From: Pelargonium cotyledonis
Taxonomy: Eukaryota > Streptophyta > Magnoliopsida > Geraniales > Geraniaceae
Length of the DNA stretch: 28,012 bases
Assembly: GCA_036897625.1 (NCBI GenBank)
Contig: JAYMTA010000483.1
Span: 1 to 28,012 of the forward strand
Direction: 5' to 3'
Shown: positions 19,631 to 28,012 of the stretch, one piece after another
Numbering within the stretch: position 1 is the first letter of the stretch
Layout of the letters: each line of letters opens with the position of its first letter
Made by a program: the position numbers and the translations under genes
The notes under the pieces: generated by a model
Told to the model about the DNA's origin: nothing
Seen by the model: only the letters and a program-made list of their open reading frames with translations
The model's database searches: none

Positions 19631-22253
19631 CTACCTTCCTATGTTGTTGCTGCTTGAATCAGTAAGAATGGTTAGCCTTCTTGCTGTCTTCAAAAAATCG
19701 CTGCCATGCAAACAAAAACAAGAATAAAGTGATAAGAGTGCAGGTAGTGCATAGTGAGGAAATTGAAATAGACTCGAGAAAGATGCAGAGATTTACCTGA
19801 AAGGTTCTTCTCCGGTGTGCTTAGTAGCACCCGCTGCGTTGCAGCAACGCACGCGGCTAAGCATATCAGAATTTTCAATCCCGAACATGTTGGCCAGCTT
19901 TGCATACAATTCTTCATATGATCCAAGGGCAGATAGGTCAAGTGTTCGACCCACATCCTCCTACTCCAAAAAAACCTTGCAATGACCAGTTTCTAAGCCA
20001 AGTTCAGTTTTCCCATTATCATTGAACAGTTCATCCGAAGAGATTTCTGGCTGACCATTCTCTTGTGATGCAGAATCCGCAGAGCGGTCAGCAACATTTG
20101 CTGTGTTCTCTGCAACATTACCATCTGACGTACAGTTACCTATTGTGTCGTTAGAACAGCTCTGAGAAATCTGCTTCTCGGTGAGAATGACTTGACCGAA
20201 CAATACCAACTGAGGTGTCTTTGTACCACCGTTTTCCTTCATGTGCTGAGTGGGATTGCTCATTGTCAGCAGGCAGGAAAGGTTTTCGCTTTTTCTGGCG
20301 TTTCCCATGAAATTGCTACCTAGGGTTCCTGTAGGCAGGGCTTTGTGATGATCAAACTGCTGGAAGCCAATTGGGAATAGTCCGGATTGCAGTTTGTTTG
20401 GATGGAGATCCGATGGAGAGAGTCCATATTGAGCATGCCTGGCTCCTTGTATGCCTGCAGAAATGTTGTTGGAGATGAAACAAAATGGGCTGTCAGGCCT
20501 GAGGGGGTTACTGGAGAACGATGGCATCGGAAGTTGGCCAACCAGGGTAAAATCCGAGTGCTGTGAAAGCCGCAACTTCTTTCTTTGTGGCAAGAAAGGG
20601 GAGAAATGGGTAGTCGGCATGTTTGATACCAACTGAACCAACCATGGACTAACACACTTCACGTTCTGCAGCAAATCTGGCTCATCCCATGCCACCTGAA
20701 CATTCAGAAAATAATACCTAATTAGTAAACCGATATAGATCTTGAACATTATTACACTACAACTGGATGATTCCGAACTGCAAATGCATGTGAGCCCCAT
20801 TTGTTGTTTACAAACACAAGTGAATTAGAAGTACATCCACAGAGTCTGATCTGAACATTTGAATCTGAAAACTTAGCAACTCCTTATATGCATACATCCT
20901 AAGCTAAGATAATGATCTTCATTCAAGAATGACATTTTTACCCTCTACCCAGAATCTTGATAGCAGTTACGACTACAAAAGTATGCGGTACATTTGTGAG
21001 TGCAAGTTCAATATGAATTGAAAGTGTGAACTATGCAATAACTGTATGTTTTATTTGCTATGGTTTCTGCTATAGTGCATTCCAAAATTTGTTACTTGAG
21101 CTTCACAAATTGTTGATAACAAAGTCTAATATACAAATCTATGCTCGATATAAAGTACCTGGAGAAGCCGCCATGGAGATGTAGGCCAACGGATGGGATC
21201 AGCAATCTGAACAGAAGATATAGTTCCCATGAACCAGCTAATGCGGGACGAATCCTCGGTTTCAAAAGGCATTTTAAACCTCATTCCAGAACACCATTGT
21301 ACTTGCATTGCAGCTCTTACAGCTGGGGCCTTCACAACAAACTCCGGAGTGCTTGATCGAGGATAGTAAACAACATCAAAATGTTGTCCGTTGGTAGCAA
21401 GAGTTGCAGCTTCATTAACAGATTCAGCCTTCACTCTTCCCTTCAAATCACCGTTGCTAGAATTTCTTCGCAGCAATCCCTTGTCATCTTCCCTCATAAA
21501 AGGAGAACATACACCGTATGGAGAGCCAGAACCAGCAGCCGAGTTCCATCCAGATTTACACTCAGGTCCGCCACCAATTCCTCTCTTGGCACGCCTTATC
21601 CCAACACATAGATCACCATTGTCAGCTCTCAAGAACACAATTGAGTCCCCAGCAACAAGTTTCTTCTGGTTCACAAAATTGCTCCACCCCGTTGTCAATA
21701 GATGGCGACGAGGGGTTCCTCTATAAATATGCCTGAACTTCCAAGTCTCTCCGTGCACATCCTTAGCAAAGATAGGCTGCACGGGAGGCTCGGCTGAATA
21801 GTCCAAGCGAGGAAAGATAGTCTCTGCACAGTACCTTGGGACGGAGAAACCCCCGCCATTGTTAGCATCAGACTGTGTCAATGTCTTTGCAAAAGATGCA
21901 GGTTTCTCCGAATCATCAGTTTCATTGTTACCCATTCCATCATCATCTTCAAGATTGCAATCATGACTTCTCAAAGGAATTAGCCTTATTTTGGCATAAA
22001 CCTCGTCTGTCTCAGGATCCGCCATATATCTAATGGCGGAAACTCTACATGGAATCAATGGTGGAATCAAAGAATTCCCAAAATCGACATTCCTATTGGC
22101 ATGCTCAGCATGACCCTGAGGGAAGTAAACCACCTTGGAGTTAAGAGATGGCATTTGAACCATCGCTCCGGCGCAGGCGTGCCACAACTGAGAATCTAAG
22201 CAGCTATCAGAATTCCTAACAGGGTCTTTTCTAGAATCCATAACTGTGATCAT
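19631..22253 (-). CDS. ARF16: Auxin response factor, ARF10/16/18 clade (miR160 target), with an in-frame TAG before the PB1 domain
   Basis: Nuclear B3-type transcription factor, probably a repressor of auxin-responsive genes like its clade. Coding exons on the - strand: 22253-21159 (365 codons), 20695-19797, 19700-19631; both introns are GT-AG and frame-preserving. Start MITVMDS, then QLWHACAG (about 22-29), B3 DNA-binding domain at about 119-221 with HIYRGTPRRHLLTTGWS, ARF/DDII region at about 282-363 ending WPTSPWRLLQ, middle region 366-609. The PB1 region begins EDVGRTLDLS and ends ARRLTIL...NNIGR. The TAG at 19961-19963 is codon 610, directly after CKVFLE, where recalled AtARF16 has a serine. 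Translation would stop at 609 residues instead of 687. The remaining 77 codons to the natural stop (19631-19633) are open, so the stop looks recent, or is an allele or a sequence error. ARF18 is an equally good name; ARF17 fits less well. Confidence 0.9.
20436..20456 (-). promoter_or_regulatory. miR160 target site in ARF exon 2
   Basis: The + strand here reads TGCCTGGCTCC then TTGTATGCCT. That is miR160 (recalled as UGCCUGGCUCCCUGUAUGCCA) with differences at miRNA positions 12 and 21 only. On the coding strand the site encodes AGIQGARHA, the usual place for the miR160 site in ARF10/16/17. Position 12 is an A:C mismatch next to the expected cleavage bond (10/11), and the codon is a synonymous CAA for Gln. 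The site is upstream of the TAG, so truncated transcripts would still be targeted. Confidence 0.88.
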
Positions 22254-22681
22254 CTTGCAAAATCAAACCCTTCTTCTCTTATAGCAATTTGAAGATCTCT
22301 CAGTGAATCTGCTGTTTCATTGAAAGTTCACAGTCACAAAATTGCAGGAATTAAACTAATCAAAAACAGAAATGCACAGCATCTGTTTGGTTCCAGAGAA
22401 AAACATGTGGGAAATGAAAAAGAAACCAAATTTTGTGATCCAATGAAGAACCCTACCCAGATAAGAAAACAACCTAATAACATTACCAGTTGAGCAAAAT
22501 GCAAACTTGAAGCCACCACTTCAAATTCTCAAAAACCCCAAAACAGAATCACAAATATACAAACACACCCACAGAGGCTTTATTTCACATATTTTTCCCA
22601 GGTTTCTGAGAAGCCAAACAGACAAAACAGAATTAGAGCAATAATCTTCGTACCTCTTAAAAAAATCGAAAACTTGAGCAT
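22250..22681 (-). promoter_or_regulatory. Predicted 29-codon uORF spanning the leader intron and overlapping the ARF start as ATGA
   Basis: An ATG at 22681-22679 opens a frame that, after the predicted splice 22654|22311, reads MLKFSIFLRA DSLRDLQIAI REEGFDFAR and stops at TGA 22252-22250. The stop shares two bases with the main ATG (22253-22251). Either acceptor of the NAGNAG pair keeps the frame, giving 29 or 28 codons. A second, five-codon uORF (MIFSS) starts at 22805. ARF mRNAs are a known class with uORFs needing reinitiation. The spliced uORF depends on the inferred intron. Confidence 0.4.
22312..22653 (-). other. Probable intron in the ARF 5' leader
   Basis: On the - strand a donor AAGAG|GTACG at 22653 and a tandem acceptor (cagcag, first AG ending at 22312) bound a T-rich 342-base segment just upstream of the ARF start. 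Leader introns are known in ARF genes. The acceptor is of NAGNAG type, so a second choice three bases downstream is possible. The pyrimidine tract before it is weak, and other CAGs exist upstream, so the 3' end of the intron is less certain than the donor. Confidence 0.45.
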
Positions 22682-22900
22682 GAAATGGCAACCAGTGGAC
22701 TCCTGATACTGTGAAATCTTCAAAATTGAGGACAACCCAGAAACAAAAACCAAAAAAAGATGGGATTTTTAGAGAAATGGAGGAGATTTAAGAGGAAAAT
22801 ATCATACAAATAGTGATGAAGAGACAAAGGTTGAAGGTGAGAAATTGTTGTTGATTGCTCAATTTTTGTCACAACTCACAACTGTCTGTCTCTGCAACTC
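22654..22900 (-). promoter_or_regulatory. ARF 5' leader and proximal promoter with two TGTCTC auxin-element cores
   Basis: CT-rich leader-like sequence on the - strand precedes the ARF intron donor. TGTCTC occurs on the - strand at 22826-22821 and on the + strand at 22887-22892, giving an inverted pair about 60 bases apart. TGTCTC is the classical core bound by ARFs, so autoregulation is possible. Six-base words arise often by chance and I cannot place the transcription start, so the regulatory reading is weak. Confidence 0.3.
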
Positions 22901-23268
22901 ATTCCATTTCAAATGCTCTCTTTCGCTTCACTCCATTTTACCAGTTACTCATTTTCAGGTGATTCTTTTGACCTCCCTCCACACGCGCCCTCTCTCCACG
23001 CGCCATCCTCATGACAACCTAGTGTAATTAGTAGGAGTGAGTGAAATCCACGCGAGACAAGATGCAAGTTGGGAAGATGATGAAAATATTTAAGGAAGAA
23101 TTGAATTAATAATATGATAATGAAGGGTTAATTATAATTAAATAGTTTCTCTGAAATCAAGGCATGAAATAACCATTAGTCAACATTCATGTACTTCTTG
23201 GCGCTAACTTTCGCCACTAACCATGGTTAAGCTTAACACCTCTATTTAGTTTACTACAACAACACATG

Positions 23269-23290
23269 TTATTATTATTATTATTATTAT
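23269..23290. repeat. (ATT)n microsatellite
   Basis: About seven ATT units in intergenic DNA upstream of the ARF promoter, followed by TTTA/TTTG-rich sequence. Confidence 0.85.
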
Positions 23291-23976
23291 TTGTTTATTT
23301 ATTTTTGTTTTTGTTTCACGAACCAACCAACCAACGGGTCATTGGTCAACAACACGACTACATGTCTATTTGTTTTTGGTTGCTAATTGTGTTCCCTATA
23401 AGTGGTCTATGCAAGTTTCTGTTGATCATGATTCTATTTTTCACTCGAGAGTAGAGTCGTAAGATAATTTAATTCATTTATGCACCGACTTATGTTAATT
23501 AATTCTCACGTGAATTTGGAGATAATTGTTCAATCTATCATCCTAAATACATATTATTTACATAGTTATTAACATGATTAAATTAATTTAATTAATGTAT
23601 TTAAACGCATAATCGAACTATATAGTAAATAATGAAAGTTTTACTAGATAGAGCAAGTGCATGTACATGTACCGCACTTAGCCGTTGACTTTGTAATAAC
23701 TATAAAGTAAAACAAATATATAGTCTATTCAATGAAGATTAATGGCATATAATTTGGATTAATTAAGGAATTAAGTAGGTGATTAGAAAGGGACGACAAG
23801 ATAAAATGGATAATAAGAGTTTGATGAAAAAGTCAAGACAATCGGCAAGTGATTAGGACATGTGTTACTCTAATTATGGGATCACACAATTATGCTATTA
23901 GCTAGAAATGGTCCCCATAAAATTAATTAAGGTTCAATTTTCACTTAAATTAAACCAACCTTGTATTTTAGGTTAG

Positions 23977-24441
23977 TGTTGTTTAGTGCATGGACTAATG
24001 AACTTTAAAAATCTTGATTATTTATAATTGTCTTTTTATTATTGTTAAATATGTTGATAATATAGGTTAGCTCGGTAATGTCTGCATTTGTATAGAACTT
24101 GAATTTGACCTCGGATCAAACTATTACGGAATGATATGACTTGACCTTTAGTCTTCTTTCCATCTAATGGATCGATTCAATCATCTGAAAAATCGTGACA
24201 ACTCTTTCTACTCGATCAATTTTGACACAACCGATTGATTTTCTTATTCATGTGGTAGGGAAGATGTCAAAGTCTTGTGACTTGAGTTTGAGTTTTAGGT
24301 TTTTGTTCTGACTCTTAGAAGCTAGGTTTGTGTCATGAGTTCTAAAACACACAATAAACGCACCATTAGGTGAAAACCTCAATGTGTGTCCCGTGAAACA
24401 TATTGGACAGGAGAATCAATAGTCCATGCACTAAACACAAC
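23977..24441. repeat. Inverted-repeat pair about 415 bp apart, possible DNA transposon remnant
   Basis: Left arm 23977-24001 (core TTTAGTGCATGGACTA) and right arm 24416-24441 (core TAGTCCATGCACTAAA) are inverted copies over about 25 bp with small differences. Their length makes chance unlikely in AT-rich DNA. No target duplication, transposase or family-specific end was recognised. Confidence 0.45.
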
Positions 24442-25005
24442 GCCATGGCCTCGCCAACCGAGGTGGAGTGCACGGACAAGAAAGAATCAAACTATTTTTT
24501 TTGGGACGAGACAAATTTCCGTAACGCAAACCACATTCGATACATAATTTTAAACAAAAATAGTGTAAAAACATGGTGCATATAAAAATCATATACGAAT
24601 AATTGGAGTGTAATTTGGTAAGTATAAAATGCAACTAATTAATTATGAAAAGAGCATTGTTTTGTACCTTTTTCTCAATGCCGGAAATAGACAGTACACC
24701 AATCTATAAAGGAGCATTGGGTCAATACCGATTAGTGATTATGAATGCATGATTTATTGAATATATTGAGTTGGTTAAAAAAAAATATTTTTTATATATT
24801 TATCATGGTCCTTGGCCTAGCTATAAATCGTTAGGTGACATGTTGTTTTTATGCACAATATGGTGTCTTTTTGCATGAAAAAATTAAAATGTACAGATCT
24901 TGTTCACCTCATCATCTTTACCTAATTACCTTATCTTTAATCTTTAATGCTTAATAAACAAACTATAAATATTTGTGCTCATAAAATAAATACGTTTAAA
25001 TATAT

Positions 25006-25230
25006 ATGAGTAATACGAGCATCAGTTGACTTATATAACTTTATATCAGTTGCACTAATGAGGTGATGACAACTCATTTAAAATCATGGATCCGGACAGA
25101 TCGCTCCGCTCCCATAAATTCACTTTGGTGGGTATAAGTGAAATTTAATGAGGTGTCATCACCTCATTAGCTTGGTTAAGTTGCAATTAATATAAAATTA
25201 TATCAGTCAACTAATACACATTTTACTCTA
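25006..25230. mobile_element. MITE-like fold-back element of unknown family
   Basis: The two ends are imperfect inverted copies: CATCAGTTGACTTATATAA...TTGCACTAATGAGGTGATGAC on the left pairs with GTCATCACCTCATTAG...GTTGCAATTAATATAA...CAGTCAACTAATACAC on the right. The arms are roughly 65-75 bp around a loop of about 80 bp. The flanks are (TA)-rich, so the exact limits and duplication are not readable. Confidence 0.55.
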
Positions 25231-28012
25231 TATATACATATACATACATATATATGGTTTGTTTAAATAAATAATATAGTTACATAATTATTTTGGTTTT
25301 TGAAGTGGTCAAAATAAACACTTTTAAAAATCTCTCCCTACCACATGCAATTCATTTTCCGAATCTCAAACTCAAAAATTCGGAATAATTTTAAACAATA
25401 TCTTGAGTCTTGTTAGTTGACTCAACGCTTTGTGGTGATACGAAATTATGATTTCATCAACAAACGCTATTTATGATTATCTTTCAATTTTAGATAATGA
25501 TAAATGGACCCAATTAACCAACAACAAAACATAGGAAGTGAATACTAGGGCCCAACGCAACAACAAGACAAGTGTTAATAAGGTAAGTGACTAGCTAGAA
25601 CCACAAAACACAACACAACAACAATGGTTTCACTCATGTCACCTTCAGTCTCTATCAATGCCTTTCCTTTTCTAGTTTTATTTCAAATCATCTTATTGGC
25701 TTATTCTTCATGCAATCATTTTTGCATGTAGGGTTGCAATTAATCCAACTATATTTCCACAAAAGATAATGAAAAGTTAAATTTGTTCCATAAGTTACAA
25801 GCGATAACGTCTCAGAAATATCAAGTAAAGTTTTCTAATAAATACAGTATCAACTCAATGCTTCTTTTTAGCACGACGTTAAGTCTAGCAAGAGTGATTT
25901 TTGAGCGAATGAGCAAGTTAGAAATACGCTTAAGACAATCATATTACTAGAATTTATCGAAATTGTGTATAATGTATATTTGGAAAATTGATATGAAAAT
26001 TACTACGCATGTAGTAACGGGCCATTTGCACACGGGCTAGAGCAAGCCCAGCCCGATAGATTAGAATCTGGACTCTCAATTGTGGCCCAATGAAAATAGG
26101 TCATTCTAGGCCCGGCCCGCTGGTTGCTTGAATAATAGAAGAAATGTCAGAAAACTATAGGTACAAAAATCACCAAGCAGTATTGGGCCAGGGCCTACAG
26201 AAAGTTTAGGGCCAATGTTTCAAGAAAGCTGGGCTAAGCTCGACTAGTAATCTTCAAAAGATGATGAATGTCTTGAAAAATGAATAACGAACGAAAAACA
26301 CCAATTAGCATTCGAATCCTACTACATACTCGAACTAATGTGAGGCACTTGATTGGACTAAGTGGATTCCACAAATTGTTTATTTTGATGATTTTGTAGA
26401 CTAGTGAAGATTTAGAGCTCCAAAACTCATCACTTAAAAACTTGAAATGGAGGAAAACACGCGCAATGTGCAAATCTGGTGTTGGTGCAATGAAATTCAC
26501 CTTTTAACGTGAGAGTAAGAATCTCTCTTACAAAGAATCAGAGCTCAACAAGCATAATGCGGAAAATATGGTAGAACATTTTAACTCTTTTCTTTTCTTA
26601 TCTACAGAGTGAGTATTTGTATTCACAAATCAAGTTTGCCACATGTCGACGTGCTGTTGTTTGTTGGAACAGTGGAGTCCGCTTTGGGGACCAATTGCGT
26701 GCTTGAGTTCTACCCTCCCAAACATGTCTTGTTTGCAATCATTAGATGAGCTCGACTGCTTTTGCATGCTCTTCAACCATCGTGGGGTAAGGCAGAGGTC
26801 TGAGGAGTGCTTACTCTTCCTAGTGTCGACCTTATAACATGGTGAGAAGTTTAGGTGGGGACTTTAAGAGCATCGAAAGCCTCTTTGTGGAGACTAACTA
26901 TAGGAGGCAAACGGGGAGCTCTCATTGCGATATGGTTGCCTCCAGTGGAAACTAAGCATGGATGAGAAATGTGGAACATTTCTTGTGGCATAGAAGTCTC
27001 TTCAGCGATTTTAACTCTTATGAATCAAGGGCTCGCCGCCCTGGGATATAATTAGTGTGGACGCATGCGTTTTGACTTTCTTGAATATCAAGTATCGTTC
27101 GTGTGGAAACATAGCCCATTTGTGAAGTGATGGTGGGCTTAGGCCTCTACGTCAAAATCAACCAAGCCCAGCCCACCTCATATTTTGAAAATGTCATTGT
27201 GTGAATGTGATGTCTATGTCAAAAATGTTACAAGATTAATTGATAATAAAACATAAGATAGAAAAATATGAGAAATCACGTTATAAACACACCAATCCAG
27301 CTTTAATTATAATTAAAGTAAGCAATTAAAGAAACAGCCAACATTGATTAATTAGTCTTAACAACTTTACTTATCAAATTAACTACTCTACTGGCTTGTG
27401 CCCATTGTAGCTGCTACTATGTAATATCAATCCATTTGGTTCATTTATATTTGGATTTAGACACTTTATCAAATACATTAATATCTGCATTCAAGATCAA
27501 AACTCAAAATATTTAAAGTATTAGTATTTGGTAGAACCATAAAACTCATAATTATTTTATTTATTTATAATTAATTTTATTAGAAACATTCTGTGTACAA
27601 AACATAAACTAATATCACTTAGTTTTCAAGGAATTAGAATTATCGAGTGCTCTGTCGTTTTGAAAGTCAAATAGAGTTTTTGCTCGGTTACCGCTGCTTT
27701 TGATTTCATAATAGTGACATTCTCTTGGATTTGTATATAGTAAATTACGGCCTTTGTCGTTTCGATATCGAGTCTTGCTTTGATAGCAAGTTAAGATTTT
27801 GTTAAGGTTTTTAGATTTGCGGTGTAGATTTGCGATATGTTTTTTTGGTTGGTGTTGATAGGAGACGATTGCAGAGAATGAGAATGTGGTTTGAAAGGTG
27901 GTGATCTGGTCAGATTTATCAGATCATACTTCGAGTTTGTTGTCGGATCAGATGGCATACACGATGGTGACGAGAGGCGGGTGGGAGAACAATTCAACGG
28001 ATTGGCTTTAAA
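25231..28012. other. Intergenic DNA, with an unassigned less AT-rich block at about 26020-27190
   Basis: No gene is supported. From about 26020 to 27190 the composition changes and GCCCAGCCC words occur near 26050 and 27168, which may mark a decayed repeat or promoter-type site II words. Frames at 26234-26500 (-) and 26643-26837 (+) show no known domain. The last 370 bases are also GC-richer and may be the start of another unit beyond the window. Confidence 0.5.

Noticed and set aside
19961-19963. TAG taken as the normal end of a short ARF
   Set aside because: The downstream PB1 frame and final exon are open and homologous, so the TAG is more likely a later change than the family's normal end.
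20700-20800. Extension of ARF exon 2 into upstream sequence
   Set aside because: This is intron; the acceptor at 20697-20696 joins WRLLQ to VAWDEPDLL as in known ARFs.
21141-21736. Several + strand open frames
   Set aside because: Antisense shadows of ARF exon 1.
26234-26500. 88-codon - strand frame
   Set aside because: No known domain, no splice or promoter support, AT-driven composition.
1-28012. tRNA, rRNA genes or CRISPR arrays
   Set aside because: No cloverleaf B-box word with matching arms, no rRNA-like block and no regularly spaced repeats were found on either strand by eye.

Overview
The window is nuclear DNA of a flowering plant, most likely a core eudicot. It has AT-rich intergenic DNA, GT-AG introns, a miR160-type auxin response factor and many small plant-type transposons (Stowaway, hAT-like, Mutator-like, TRIM). 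The proteins and repeats would fit a rosid such as Rosaceae, but that placement is a guess. No bacterial, viral or organellar gene cluster is present.

Two protein-coding genes point towards each other. (1) On the + strand, 13 coding exons from 7217 to 17870 join in frame to a 920-residue ER metallopeptidase 1 (ERMP1/FXNA-like, M28 family). All expected zinc-site motifs are present and about nine membrane spans can be seen. (2) On the - strand, three coding exons from 22253 to 19631 encode an auxin response factor of the ARF10/16/18 clade with a miR160 site. The reading frame contains one in-frame TAG (19961-19963) exactly where the middle region meets the PB1 domain, so this allele predicts a 609-residue ARF without PB1. 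The downstream PB1 frame is otherwise open. Its mRNA leader probably has an intron and a 29-codon uORF whose stop overlaps the main start codon as ATGA.

Layout: 1-187 hairpin-rich MITE end; 190-6600 AT-rich intergenic DNA with a LINE-like 3' tail (to about 1726), a doubtful SmD2-like relic (about 3945-4121, - strand) and a Stowaway MITE (5584-5756); 6618-6959 a decayed RPL12 (uL11) pseudogene just upstream of the ERMP1 leader; 7217-17870 ERMP1; 17871-19630 the space between the two 3' ends; 19631-22253 the ARF coding region, leader to about 22900; 23030-28012 intergenic DNA with two inverted-repeat elements.

The ERMP1 introns are the mobile-element hot spot: an 833-bp TRIM-like LTR element in intron 3 (antisense), a 310-bp TRIM in intron 6 (sense), a 940-bp Mutator-like element with a 9-bp target duplication in intron 9, and a decayed gag fragment in intron 10. 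All 12 junctions still keep the reading frame.

I found no wholly new system. The points most worth following are the ARF stop codon with its leader uORF, and the cleanly bounded intronic elements.
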